From NCBI GenBank assembly GCA_037044905.1, contig JBAOKB010000063.1, positions 62,001 to 126,000 on the forward strand: 64,000 bases of DNA, given 5' to 3'. The notes below the pieces were generated by a model. The model was not told where the DNA came from. It did no database searches and saw only the letters and a list, made by a program, of their open reading frames with translations. The position numbers and the translations under genes are program-made. This stretch comes from Hortaea werneckii. Its lineage: Eukaryota; Ascomycota; Dothideomycetes; Mycosphaerellales; Teratosphaeriaceae. Positions 51,797 to 63,155 of the stretch are shown here, one piece after another (the first letter of the stretch is position 1; each line of letters opens with the position of its first letter).

Positions 51797-52750
51797 TCAA
51801 GGCCCAAGTCTCTGCCCACTCCCGGTAGGTCCCACGGCAACCCCATTCGCGGCGCCTAACGTGCCCCTTCCCGGTCCCACCCTCGCACTCCCCGTGCTCG
51901 GCAGGACGCCATACCGGCCATACGTCTTCTGATCCACGCTGACATAATGCGGCAACCTCCCCAACAGATTCAACTTGCCCTCAATAAACCTCAGGATCTT
52001 ATCATGCGGCACCAGGAACCGGATATACCCCAATCCCCAGAGATAGCCCACCACGGCACCGCACAGATGGCCCAGCAGACTCGTATGCGGGACGAGGAAA
52101 TTGATCACGAGGATCAGGAAGACGGGGTAGATCCACGTGGGGATCTTGAGGCCCTGGACGTCGAAGGAAGGGACGGCTTTGTAGGTTTTGACGGCCTCGG
52201 TGCAGAGGAGCAGGAAGACCCAGACGCTGGCGCCGACGGCGGCGCCGTTGAGGTGGAAGACGAAGCGTTCGAGGAGCGTGTAGAGGCCCCCCGGTAGGAG
52301 GCCGAAGGGTCCTGTGAAGAGGAGGAAGGTCACGATTGTGCCGTGTTCGGCTTCGAAGCGTTCGAGGAGCGGGGTGAGGGCGATGGCGTTGAGGAGGAAG
52401 TGGAAGATCGAGCGGTGCAGGAGGGGGTAGGTGTTGAGTCGGTAGACTGTGTTGGGCGTTTTCGTTAGTTTTTTTTTTTTTTTGGTTTGATACGCGTGGT
52501 TTGCGCTTGTTTCTCTTTGACTCTATTGTTTCTTTTTTTCTTTTTCTTTTCCTTTTGGTGGATATGGCTTACGAGTGTCAATACGGATCTCCTGCGGGAT
52601 CAACGCTCCCCATTGTTCCAGGCCCGGCACGAAGAAATGGGCGACTTCAAAGGCAGTCAGGAGGAAGAGGATGCCGCGGGTTGCGAGCGGGAGGCGTAGG
52701 ATGTAGCTTCGGATCCGGCGCGCATCGGGGAGGGCATAGGAGCTTGCCAT
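51797..52750 (-). CDS. RBD2: Rhomboid-family intramembrane serine protease, 275 aa
   Basis: Exon 1 is 52750-52573 (MASSYALPDARRIRS). A 126-nt intron at 52572-52447 (GTAAGC donor, ACTAACG branch, long poly-T tract as read on the plus strand) is followed by exon 2, 52446-51797. The 276-codon frame is continuous. About six hydrophobic spans are visible. Catalytic serine sits in GASVWVF at about residue 133 (GxSxxxF box) and the histidine in GHLCGAVVGY at about 187, so the dyad is complete. The N-terminal loop LYRLNTYPLLHRSIFHFLLNA is typical of the Rbd2 branch. Rbd2-type rhomboids act in the Golgi; in several fungi they take part in activating the sterol-sensing transcription factor SREBP. The tail is Gly-rich and cytosolic. 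Confidence 0.88.
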
Positions 52751-53127
52751 TGGAAGCGCGACGGTCGGACGGTCGAACAAGTAGTGATGACTTGAGAAGA
52801 ATGGGAATATCGCAAGTGTACTTTGAGGGAGGGTTTCTGGTACAGCTTTCTTCGACTACTACTAATGTAAAGGTATGCTGCTGTACCTATGGGGTAATGT
52901 CGCTCCTTGATCGGCGTCTGATCTGGCATTAGCGCGTCTTAGTGGCGTCTTAATCAATTTCGGGGTCCGCGGGGCAGCAATTGGCTTGAAGCTCCAGCTG
53001 CTGAATTGATGAATCCCATCATCTTCACAGGGACACGTTCACATGCGTCTCGCGTGGCAGGCATTGGACGACATGAGATGAGGTTGTCGATTAGTTAGTT
53101 GATTGTGTGGCGCATACCAATCCCACC
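52751..53127. promoter_or_regulatory. Divergent promoter region of RBD2 and GAA1
   Basis: 377 bp between the two start codons. No distinct TATA box. ACTTGAGAAG and TTAGTTAGTT words seen without known meaning. Confidence 0.4.
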
Positions 53128-55162
53128 ATGGCCCTTTGTACGGCTCTCCTACAATACCATCCATCCCAAAGAGACCGCTGACTGACTCCTAGACAGCTAC
53201 CCGGCTGCTCACCCTTCGCAAATCGCCTGTCCTCCTTAAGCTGCCGCCGTATCTGTCGCTCCTATGCATTCTCGTAGGCGTAGTATGGCTCCTGCTGTTA
53301 CCGCTCAACGACTATAGCCGACAGACATACGTATCCGAAAATGCCATCCTGCCCGGTCAAGTCCACACCTATTTCGGGGGCAGCGAGCACAACATCTTCC
53401 GCGCGTACCGACAGGAGGCGTATCGTCTGTCCTTTGAGAGCGACCAGGATAGGGATGCCGGGCTGGAGAAGGTGCTCAAGGAGATTGGGTTGAAGACTGC
53501 TCAGCAGCCTTACCGCTATACTGTCGCAGGGGAAGATATCCAGGGCACAAATGTCTATGGGTTGTTACAGGGCCCTCGGGCGGATGCAACGGAGGCGATG
53601 GTACTCATGGCCGCATGGAAGAACTTTGAAGGCGAGACCAACTGGTCTGGAGTCGCTTTGGCACTGACGCTGGCGAGGTACTTCAAGCGGTGGTCCATCT
53701 GGAGCAAGAATATTCTGGTCCTCTTCCCTTCTGAAAGCACCTACGGTTCTGAGGCGTGGGTATCTGCCTACCATTCCGTCTCCACCGAAGCCACCTCGTT
53801 GCGCAACGTCAGTGCCTTGCCGATAAAGGCTGGTGCATTACAAGGAGCTGTTGCTCTGGACTATCCGGTTGGACCTTGGGGTCACCGTTTCGATAAGATT
53901 GACATTCAGTACGATGGTATCAATGGCGCGCTGCCTAATCTGGACCTCCTGAATACCGCCGTCAGCGTCGCAAGCGGACAGATGCACATCGGCTGTACCC
54001 TCCACGGGATGGCGAAACATTCTGACAGTTACCGCGACCGCTTGGAGACTCTGGGCAAAGGTCTTGTCACGCAAGCGGCCGGTCATGCGACTGGTCCTCA
54101 CTCGCCATTCATGCCGTACCACGTAGATGCAATCACGCTGAAGACAGCGGGAGATGGCTGGCATGACGAGATGTCGCTTGGCCGCACGACCGAAAGTCTT
54201 TTCCGCTCGATCAACAACTTGCTCGAGCACCTCCACCAGAGCTTCTTCTTCTACATCCTGCTCAACGCCAACCGGTTTGTGAGTATTGGAAATTACTTGC
54301 CGGCGGCGATGCTCATCGCAGGAAGCTTCACCATCACTGCTTTGGGATTGTGGGTTGAAAGCGGACGGGTCCCACCTCCAAAGAAGGATGTAAAGCCTGC
54401 AAGCACGGACGAGAAGAAGAAAGGCGTTGATATGAAAGTCGTCAGGGAAGGTGGCGATGTTGCGCTGGTGCCTGTCACTGAAGAGAGAGTGGCCGAAAGG
54501 GAAGTATCCCTGCCTGCGCTGTTAGTCTTAGGTGCACATTTGGCTGGCTTTGTGCCGCTGTACTTGTTGAACACTCTCGCGAAAGAGGTAAGATACCACT
54601 CTTCCCCAACCGTCGAAAGCGATCTAACCATTCATTTCAGTATCTACCGATAGCACTGCACGCAACGACCCTCCTATCGCTCATACTACCCTATGGCGCA
54701 GCCAAACTCTTTGTCCAGCGAGGCCTGACCAAACAACAAGTCCAAATCACGCAATCGTTCTCCTTACTCCTGCTAGGTGCCACGCTCTCCACGCTCGCCA
54801 CGCTCAATTTCAGCCTGGCCTTCGTCGTGGGTTTGATCAGCGCGGGACTCTGCTTCGTGCGCACCCGACCACGACCAGCTCACCCCACAGCCAACATCGC
54901 CGTCGGCACGCTCACAGCGCTCGCCCATTCTATCACGAGCCCGCCGGTTGTCATCTACGTCCTGAACTGGTACTTGGCCAAGGGGAAAGGGTGGTACGAT
55001 GTCAGTTGGTTGCTTTACGAGATGGCGCAGGGCTGGGTCGCTCAGGACGTGTATACGTCGTTTGTGATATGGGCGATTTGGTGGCCGGCTTGGGTGGTTA
55101 GTGAGTTTGTGCTACTGAGTGGGTTCGTCCGGTCGTTCCCGGCAGATAGCGTAACCAAGTAG
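53128..55162 (+). CDS. GAA1: GPI transamidase subunit Gaa1, 640 aa
   Basis: Exon 1 codes only 10 nt (53128-53137, MAL plus one base). Intron 1 is 53138-53196 (GTACGG donor, CTGACTGAC branch, GACAG acceptor). Exon 2 is 53197-54587. Intron 2 is 54588-54640 (GTAAGA, TCTAACC branch). Exon 3 is 54641-55162. The spliced 641-codon frame has no stop. It begins MALSTRLLTLRKSP and enters a membrane span YLSLLCILVGVVWLLLLPL. The luminal domain has the Gaa1 hallmark ENAILPGQVHTYFGGSEHN at about residue 60 and an M28-peptidase-like fold (AMVLMAAWKNFEGETNWSGVALALTLARYF). The C-terminus has several spans. Gaa1 is part of the ER-membrane complex that attaches GPI anchors to proteins. The hydrophilic loop at about residues 410-455 is Lys/Asp-rich. 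Confidence 0.93.
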
Positions 55163-55719
55163 TTTGTAGCTTTGCTTCGTGTATTTATTTCCTGGAGCAA
55201 CTACTAAAAGTCCTAGATGATCTGCATCTGGTTGTTCCTAAGCGCGGCAGTTTTCGACGTTCCGAACGAGTTTCATCCAAATGGCAATCCGATTCGGGAA
55301 CGAAGCAACTTGAAGCGCAAGAGCTACCTCTGAACCTGCACTGCACAGCCAATCGCTCCAGGTAACTCTCGGATCTTGCGGCAAATGTAGTCGAAGGTCC
55401 ATGGGCTAAAGTCGGACTAATAGGCTAGCTTATAGTAAAATACCATGACTATAAAACAGAGTGGAGCTGTAGGGCTAGCTATCGAGTATAGGTTGATGAA
55501 CTATAGCACCATGCTAAACCTTTACTTTACCCAAAAAGGGCTTTTACGGGCCTTTACGTTTGCACCGCGAGCCTGGCCAACGCACCGAGCCCACTTGCAC
55601 TTCCCTTTCTGTCAAGATGCTGGGAAGCGTATTCGTCCAAAAGCGAAGCGGGCTTGCACTTTTTATATGCAAACCCCCCTGTCCTTCCCCTTCTTTTTCC
55701 CCGACGAACAAGAAACTCT
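55163..55719. other. Intergenic region
   Basis: No gene seen. Leader of the following gene probably starts in the second half. Confidence 0.5.
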
Positions 55720-57121
55720 ATGGCTCAAAGTAATGTCTCCAGCTGCATCTCCGCCATTGTGGCTTCCTACACTAGCGGCATTGACGTCCTAAAGCGACTC
55801 CGTCGGAAAAGTAAATGCTTGGAGGTCTATGCCGGGCAGCATGATGAGGAGGCACGATTGAACAGATCCCTGCAGCAAGGTCCGCACGAAATTCACAGGG
55901 AATATATATATTGTATAGAGACCGCTGGCGACGAAGTAGCGGTTGGTGATGGTATGTCTATATTCGCCCCCAAAATTCGATCGGACCCTCCTCTGACATT
56001 TTGAACTAGCTACCGCCCGGACATCCCTGGCCGAAATCCTGCTGAGATTCAACACCGGCATTGTCCAGATCATCTCCTATTTCCTCGAAAGAGACAACGG
56101 GGACATAGTGCACCTGGACTATCGATCCCTAACAGACCTTTCCGATCTGTCACGCTTGGAGACCTGCAGAGTGCTGCAACAACTATGCGTACGGCTGAAC
56201 CAGCGGGGCTCAAGACCATTGCTAGACTCGAGAAGGGCTGCGAGGGATGAAACCTCGAGGCGAGACGATGGTTCGAAGATCAGTGGTCACACGGTGGCGC
56301 GGGTGGTGATCCAGGGCTCGTCGAAGCCTCCTCAATTAATGTTCGTCAAGCCCGCAGACCGAGGGAGGAAACCTAAGCCGTCAAGAACCCATTCGGCACC
56401 CAATTATGAGCTGTCTGGCATCTCAAAACCCGTCGATACACCACCGAGCTCGCCACCTCCTTACGAAATGTACGACACGCACGCCAAACCGTCACGAGCT
56501 AGGGAGCAACATCGGCGGCAACCATCACCCAAACTGCGGAAGTCCCGCAGCAAACCATGCCGAGATGAAAGGGAAACCCACCCAGCGCGAGCGGACCCAA
56601 CCCAACTTTCCGCGACGAAATCCATGCCCGACCTCCACAAAAGCAAATCCAGACACCTGAAAAGCCCCACAAGCAGCCAAACCAACCTCCCTCCACCTCT
56701 ACCCCGGCCCCGAACCTCACACAAGCACCTCAAAAGCCCCACAGGCAGCCAAACCCACCTCCCATCCCCTACCTCCTCTCCACGCCCACGCACCTCGACC
56801 AAAAACCTCAACCCCCCGCCACCCAACCAAACCCACCTCCCACCGCCACCTTCCTCCCCGCGACCACGGAACGACCGGCTCCGCGCCCTCCGCGACCCGG
56901 TCCCGACATACTACTCGCAGCTCTCGGACCAGACGAAGCTCGGGGAGATCCCGCTGGAGCGGTGGCCGGAGGCGTTCGATTTCGAGGGGATGGAGGTCGC
57001 GAACCGGGAGGCGTTGGAGAGGGGGTGGCCTTTGAATCGGTGGGAGGAGGAGAGGGGGGTGGAGGGGAAGAGGAGGAGGGGGTTTTGGGGACTGTTTAGG
57101 CGGAGGGGGGTTGGTGGGTGA
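55720..57121 (+). CDS. Proline-rich fungal protein with helical N-terminus, 447 aa
   Basis: ATG 55720 (MAQSNVSSC). Exon 1 is 55720-55951. A 58-nt intron at 55952-56009 (GTATGT donor, GAACTAG acceptor) leads to exon 2 ending at TGA 57121; 448 codons in frame. Residues 1-140 are helical and carry the family block VQIISYFLERDNGDIVHLDYRSL, which I have seen in unnamed fungal proteins. The centre is Ser/Pro/Lys-rich and disordered. It contains three related ~27-residue units built on HLKSPT-SQT-LP-P...PRPRTS (about residues 290-375). The C-terminus holds a short ordered piece (YYSQLSDQTKLGEIPLERWPEAFDFEG) and ends very basic (RRRGFWGLFRRRG). Function unknown; a cytoskeleton- or membrane-linked scaffold is one possibility. 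Confidence 0.7.
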
Positions 57122-57544
57122 ATGTGGGGGAGTTGAATTTTTTTTTTTTTTTTTCATTTGGGGATGGGGAGTGAGAGGGGTGAGGTCGGTTTTGGGAGGG
57201 GTAGGGGATAGGCGTGGGTCTTTGGGTGGGATGAGGGGCGGATGTCCTGGGAATGGTGGGGAGTTATGAGTGAAGAACTCGTACTCGGGGGCCCTGGTTA
57301 ATTTGCAATCGTGAATACTTGCGTCCTGGATATACACATATAAATAGAATTAATTAATCTCGTGAGCTCCGGGGGAGCTTTGGCAGTCAGTGCTTTCTGC
57401 TGTCTTTTCCTTAACCCATGAATCAGGAGTTAAGGAGTGTTTCTGGGTTCTGGCTGCCAAGGTTGTCGCTCTGCGCGTAAGAAGCATGTCCACGCTCTGT
57501 ACGCTGTTTTCATCAACTTGTAACAGGTGTTACATAGTATGTAC
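57122..57544. other. Intergenic up to transposon border
   Basis: Poly(T) run at 57137, then ordinary sequence to the TA at 57545. No gene seen. Confidence 0.5.
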
Positions 57545-57546
57545 TA

Positions 57547-58769
57547 CAGTTAACTCTCGCTATAACAATCTTTAGAGTAACAATATCGCGCTATATTAAT
57601 TAGATTTTTTAGATTTTTTAAATCTACACTAGAATATTACTAATTCACGCTATAGCCTATAGTAATTAACTCTAATAGAGCCCTTACTAAGTAATTGCTA
57701 TAGTACGACTATAGAGTTATTATTATCTACGCCCTCAGGGCCCTTAGCGCCCTTACCTACGGTAGTAGGGCCTTTATCTAGAGCCTTATCTACGACCCTT
57801 TTATTATCCTTATTCTTATTATCGAAGCCGAAGCTTTAGTTGCTAGTTAAGCGTACTATCTTTACTAACCTTAAGCGCGCTAGCCTCTATTATATCTACA
57901 CCGAAAGCCTATATCTATTATAAAGGGACCTTTTCGAGTAGTTTAAGAGTAAGTTTAATAAGCTAATTATATAGAGTATAGTCTCTTAGATCTTTAGTAA
58001 GAGATAACAATACCTTAACGACGTAATAGAGTATATAGGGCGTAAGAAGGCGCGGCTAGAGAGCTAGCTAGACCTTAAAGTAGCGCTTACTTAGTAGGTT
58101 ACTACTAAGTAGTAGAGGTAGGCTCTAAGTAGTAATATTTTAAAGACTCGAGCTTTATAGTTTTAGTATTAGATGCCTTAGTATTACGGCTAAATAGAGC
58201 TATACTAGAGTAGTAGATAGTTAACTAACTTTAAGGCCTATAAAGGGATTAAGGAATATCGACAATATAGTAAAGCTAGTAGCGTAGATAAGGTAGCAAC
58301 TCTCGAAGCTCTTACTATAATTTAAGCTTAGATAGCTTAGTATCTACTAGATAATTAATACAACTATAATAAGACTAGCCTTTTTTAGAAGGCTATACTA
58401 GAGCGCTCTCTATCTATATTCTAGCTTTTAGGTACGAAGAGTAACAAGTCGAGGATTATACTCTACTTTATAGTAAATACTACTAGCAACTATAAGCTAA
58501 AGCCCTAAATAATTAGCTAGTTTAAGAGGCTAGTCTACTTTAGAGCCGCTAGAATTAAGCTAGAGCGCCTTAACTATATATATAGGTTTAATAAAAAAAG
58601 CTAGATAACAGCTAACTTCTTTATAGAGTAGTTGCGCTAGTTTAACTATTAAATAACTAGCTAAAAGGTATTACTATTGCTCGATAATTTTAGCGTTTAT
58701 ACTACTACTTATAATAAGCTTTTAGTACTACCTTAAGGTCGAGGCCTATTAAATATAGAGGTAGTCTAG
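57547..58769 (+). mobile_element. RIP-destroyed pogo-like transposon, cut by Gypsy-2
   Basis: Begins CAGTTAACTCTCGCTATAAC directly after a TA. Further CTATA/AACAAT words repeated in the first 60 bases resemble pogo-family ends. From there to 58769 the sequence nearly lacks CpA and TpG. A transposase relic reads on the plus strand and is broken exactly where Gypsy-2 begins. The right half must lie beyond the Gypsy copy, outside the window. Confidence 0.75.
58359..58768 (+). pseudogene. RIP-mutated pogo-type DDE_1 transposase relic
   Basis: One frame reads from YNYNKTSLF through to NIEVV with stops only at TAG/TAA positions explained by Trp or Gln codons. It shows the family landmarks: YN-(D to N)-KTSLF-stop-K (first acidic position mutated), GTKSNKSRIILYF, YRFNKKS-stop-ITANFFIE, and KVLLLLDNFSVY (second catalytic Asp). 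The third acidic residue would lie after the break. The N-terminal DNA-binding part upstream is too eroded to read. Confidence 0.75.
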
Positions 58770-59171
58770 TGTTGCGACCCTACGAAGTAGTGTCACGGAT
58801 TTAGAGCTCGTTGGAACAGATGTGTCAAGACAACTGGGTTGTGGGATAACTGATTGTGACAAGGCTGTTGGTTCTCTACCTAACAGTCGGATTGCAACAT
58901 GAGTTGAACACACGAACTCCTAACGAGAAACATGCCTAGTTATATACATAAGAGATTCGTGTCTTCATGCAATAGTTCGCTGGGTCGCTCAGCGGTCCGG
59001 CGCTCCAAGGTCGCCGGGTCGCTCGTCGACCGGTCGGCCTCTTGCATATATGCAGTGGTTCGCCTGCCAAGGCAGCGCTCTCCTGCATACTGATCACGTG
59101 ACCTTTCCTTGCTCCAGTCCTTACTGGCCAATCGCTTCGGGTTCGAGCGTCCCGTGACCGTGTTCGTAACA
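58770..59171 (-). repeat. 3' LTR of Gypsy-2
   Basis: 402 bp. It has the unmutated base at all four sites where the Gypsy-1 LTRs differ, and GCTGAGCG where both Gypsy-1 LTRs read GCTAAGCG, one more TpG-to-TpA change. The polypurine tract (59175-59184 on the minus strand) adjoins it. Confidence 0.95.
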
Positions 59172-59269
59172 CCATCCCTCTTCCAGTCTAGCTTCGTCCC
59201 TGAAGCTTATGATGTCGCGATCCCCGCGATTCTTAGTTTCCGTAGTTTGGTCCTCCTTGTTCTCATAAG

Positions 59270-59779
59270 ATGTCGTCTTCTTCAGAGGTTTCTCTTTCTA
59301 AGACAAAGCGCTTGCGTCTTGCGAACGAAATCGAAAGAAACGGTCGCCCAGTATTCTTTCTGTGCGAACGCTGTTCTTTGCACAACCATCTTTGTATCGC
59401 CATGTCCAACTCATCCAACCTCCGGTGCTCCGAGTGCGTGCGGCAGGGCAAGAAATGTGTGAACATGTCTTGGGAGTCCCTTGACAAGACTCGAGAGGAG
59501 TACCAGCGCAAGGTCGACGAGGACGAGGAACTGCTGGCCGTCGTAATGGCTCGGTTGATGCGAAACAAGAAGATTCTTCGTCAAGCTAAGGGTCGGGCGG
59601 CTCGGAAGGCCGAATGTCTTGCGTCGGAAATGGAGGCTGAAGGTGCCTTCGAAACTAATGACTGTCCTGCGGCGGCTGCTACCATGGGTCTTACTCCTTT
59701 GATGATGGAAACGCTCGGAAACATGGATCAATCCGTTAACTTTTCCGGCGGTACTAGCGTAGCATCTTCGGGCAGTTAA
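59270..59779 (+). CDS. Antisense zinc-cluster-like ORF of Gypsy-2, 169 aa
   Basis: Same 169-residue length as the Gypsy-1 antisense ORF and open throughout. It differs at five residues seen by eye: Lys to Glu at 19, Pro to Leu at 32, then Gly-flanking Glu to Lys at 105, and Asp to Asn in the FET-DC segment near 128. All six cysteines of the CX2CX7C and CX2CX6C groups are kept. It overlaps the end of pol by 26 bp. Its promoter would have to lie between 59171 and 59270 or in the LTR read backwards. Confidence 0.75.
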   Translation: MSSSSEVSLSKTKRLRLANEIERNGRPVFFLCERCSLHNHLCIAMSNSSNLRCSECVRQGKKCVNMSWESLDKTREEYQRKVDEDEELLAVVMARLMRNKKILRQAKGRAARKAECLASEMEAEGAFETNDCPAAAATMGLTPLMMETLGNMDQSVNFSGGTSVASSGS

Positions 59780-62700
59780 GATTGGTGAGTGGTTCCCATG
59801 TGTTTTCCTCACTAGGATACCCCTTCCATTTGATAAGGTATCGCTGACTTTTCTTGTCGTAGTCTACGATCCTTTCGACTTCGTACTCGTCGTCTTCTTG
59901 TTCCTGGTAATGGAACGTTGTTTGCAGCGTGGCGTCGGGGTGTGCGGGTTCCAATAAGGATACATGGAATACTGGATGGATCTTGGCGTCTGGTGGAAGT
60001 TCAAGTCGGTAGCTAACTGCTCCTTTCTGTTCGGCAATCAAAAATGGTCCGACCTTAACATGATCCAGTTTCTTTGTTTTCCGCTTTGTCTTCAGGTTCT
60101 TCGTCAGAAGGTATACCTTATCCCCCTTCCTAAGCTGAGGTGCCAATTTTGATTCCTTGAATCGCTGCTTCTGTATTCGCTGTTGCGAATGTCGGATTGC
60201 ATCTTGGGCAGTCTTGTGTGCCTTTTGCAATTCTCCTGCCATAAGTATGGCTCTGTCGGCTCTTACTGACGTCCTTGGTTCCATGAATAAATTGGGCGTC
60301 TTTCCGTAGTTGAGGAAAAATGGCGTTTGTCGTGTTGTCTCCGACGCATTATTGTTCAATGCTAGTTGTGCCATTGGTAGTAGTGCAACCCAATTATCTT
60401 GTGCGTAGTTGACGTAGTGCCGTAAATATGTTTCGAGTGACTGATTTGTCCTTTCAGTCTGACCATCCGTCTCTGGGTGGAATGCTGTCGATAGCTTGTG
60501 TTTTATTCCAATTTGTCCCATGAGCGATTTCCAGAAGTTTGATGTAAACAGCTTATCTCTGTCGGTGATAAAGCTTTCTGGAATTCCATGATGTCTAATT
60601 AGCCTGTCCAGTATGAGGTGTGCGAGTTCCATGGCTGTCATTGATTCTTCGCATGGTACGAAGTGTGCATACTTGGTCAAAGTGTCTACCATGACAAGTA
60701 TTGAATCATAAATGACTCCTGTGGCTGGGTCCTTAGATGCTGGCAACTTCGTGATGAAGTCCATCGTAACCTCTCTCCATGGCGTGTCCGACGGTTCTCG
60801 GAACTGGAGATTGCCATACTTTGCATGTCGTGATGCCTTGTTCTTTTGGCAACTGTCGCATTGTTTGATGTAATCGGTAACCTTCTTTCGCATCTGTGGA
60901 AAGGCAAAGTTCCGTCTAATCAAGTCGATCGTTCTCGTTATTCCTGGGTGTCCTGTGGTTCGGCTATCATAGTGGTCTTTGATACATTCGTATTCCTTTT
61001 CTAGTGGAACTTGGTACTTCCCATGTTCGATGGGGAACTCTTCTTGTTCATCTCGTAGAACTCGGAGTATGTGGTTGAACTCCTGTGTGTTCGTGGTAAG
61101 GCTCCCGTCTCTGTTGACTTTGAGCATTGCTTTTGGGTTTTGCTCTTTTCCTTCCATGTAGTCGCTTCGTCTGCTTAGCGCATCTGCGCGCCCATTGTCT
61201 TTTCCTGGCGTATACTGGATATCGAACTTGTATTGTCCGAGTAGCTCTGACCATCTACACTGTCGACGCGATAGATCCTTGGTAGTTGTGAAGTATTGAA
61301 GGTTCTTGTGGTCGGTGTATATCGTTAGTCCTATAGCTCCTTCACAGTAAACTCTCCAGTGTCGCAATGCTGCAACAATCGCTAACAGTTCTTTGTCATA
61401 AATCTCGTAGTTCTGTTCCGCTGGCGTCATCTTTCTCGAGTAATACGTCACTGGGTGTCTCTTGCCATCATGTTCTTGAGTAAGGCAAGCACCTATCGCT
61501 AAGTCGGATGCGTCGGTTTCGACTTGTACTGGTTTCTTGGTGTCGAATAGCATGAGTGTTGGTGACTGTATGCATGCTTGCTTAAGTTGCTGGAATGCCT
61601 TTTCTTGCTTATCCGTCCACATGAATTTGGTGTCTTTCTTCGTAAGACTTGTAAGTGGGATTGCAAGCTTGGAGTATCCTTCGACAAACTTCCTGTTGTA
61701 GTTTGCGAGTCCTAAGAAGGCTTGGATATCCTTGACTGTCTTTGGCGTTGGCCATTCCTCGATGGATTGTACTTTCTTCGGGTCCATCTTGATTCCAGTA
61801 GTGCTAATGATGAATCCTAGGAATTCGATTTCCTTCCTGTAGAATTCACATTTCTCGGGTGCGGTCTTGAAGTCCACTGTGCTAAGTCGTTCTAGCACTG
61901 CTTGTACGTCTTTAGTATGTTGTTCTCGGCTTCCTCGGGTGAAGATCAAGATGTCGTCGACGTATGCTATGACGGTGATGTCTAGTAAGTCTCGTAGTAC
62001 ATCATTAACGAGCTGCTAACATGTCGCTAGGGCGTTCGTAAGTCCCATTAGCATGACTCGAAATTGGTAGAGTCCGTAGCGTGTCCTAAAAGCTGTCTTC
62101 CATTCTTCTCCCTTGGCCATTCGTACTGCGTAGAATGCGTCTCGTAGATCGATCTTTGAGTACCAGTTTGCTCCGGTAAGTCGATCCTGCATTTCTTCGA
62201 TGTTGGGTAGTGGATATCGGTTTTTGACCGTGACTTCGTTGAGTCGTCGATAGTCGATTACCATTCGTAGTTTTCCTCCTTTCTTTGGAACGAACATTGC
62301 TAGTGAAGCGGCTAGCGATTGGGATTTCTCTATCCATCCCTTGTCGCTCTTCTCTTTCAGCCATCGTCGTTGCTCTTCGAGCTCTTTTTCGGATAACCTG
62401 TATAGTGGCCCCCATGGTGGATCTTTGCCGGGCTAAAGTTGTATTCGGTGATCCCATGGTTGATGTCTAGGTAAGGCGGCTAATCCTTCCTCTTCCTGGA
62501 AGAGCGGTTTCCATATCTTAAACTCTTTAGGGATCTCTGGAGGTGCGTTAGTTCTCCCTTTATCTCTCACCTTATGACCTGGCTGGGCTAGCTTAGTGTC
62601 CGTGGAGACCATCTCCTTGCCGTTTCTATCGGAGTATGTTATCGGTTGACGTTCTAATTTACAGAACTGTCTTTCCTCATCTACCATCGCACGCTGTCGA

Positions 62701-63155
62701 TGCGTAGGGTGGATGTCGGTAACGCAACCGCATCGCTCAAACTTGAGTACTCTTTTCCTCCAATCTATCAGAGGGTTGTGCTTTTCTAACCAAGGTGTCC
62801 CCATCACGATGTCGTGACTGGCCATGTTAACGATATCCAGGCTAACAGTCTCGTGGTGCTGTTGGATAGCTAGGACTAGCGGCATTGTTTCGCTGTCCAC
62901 TTCGGATAGAGATGATCCATCTGCGACCATCAATTCGTATCCGCCGTCTTTCTTTCGTCGGGTAGCGATCCCGTTTCGCTGGACAAAGCTAGTCGATATA
63001 AAGTTTCCGCTGGCTCCGGAATCGATCATAGCTTGTGTTGCGTGTCCATTGACAATGCATTTGGTACGGAATACCGGTGCTGCTAATGCTGTGGGAGCTT
63101 CGATAATGTTTACTTCCTAGCGACTGCTCCTGTCGGCAGGGATCCTTCGTTTTTT
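59754..63155 (-). pseudogene. pol: Gypsy-2 pol, two stops, integrase complete
   Basis: Same domain order as in Gypsy-1. The frame from the YVDD box to the chromodomain end (TAG 59754) is uninterrupted over more than 700 codons. The integrase has a zinc-binding HX-HX-CDSC part, catalytic Asp in MDFITKLP and ITDRD, and Glu in QTERTNQSLE. The C-terminal chromodomain ends WKGYPSEENTWEPL. Upstream, TAG at 62433-62435 and at 62016-62018 break the protease-RT part. Gypsy-1 has CAG at both sites, so these too are C-to-T at CpA. Nearly functional, yet not able to make full-length Pol. Confidence 0.92.
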
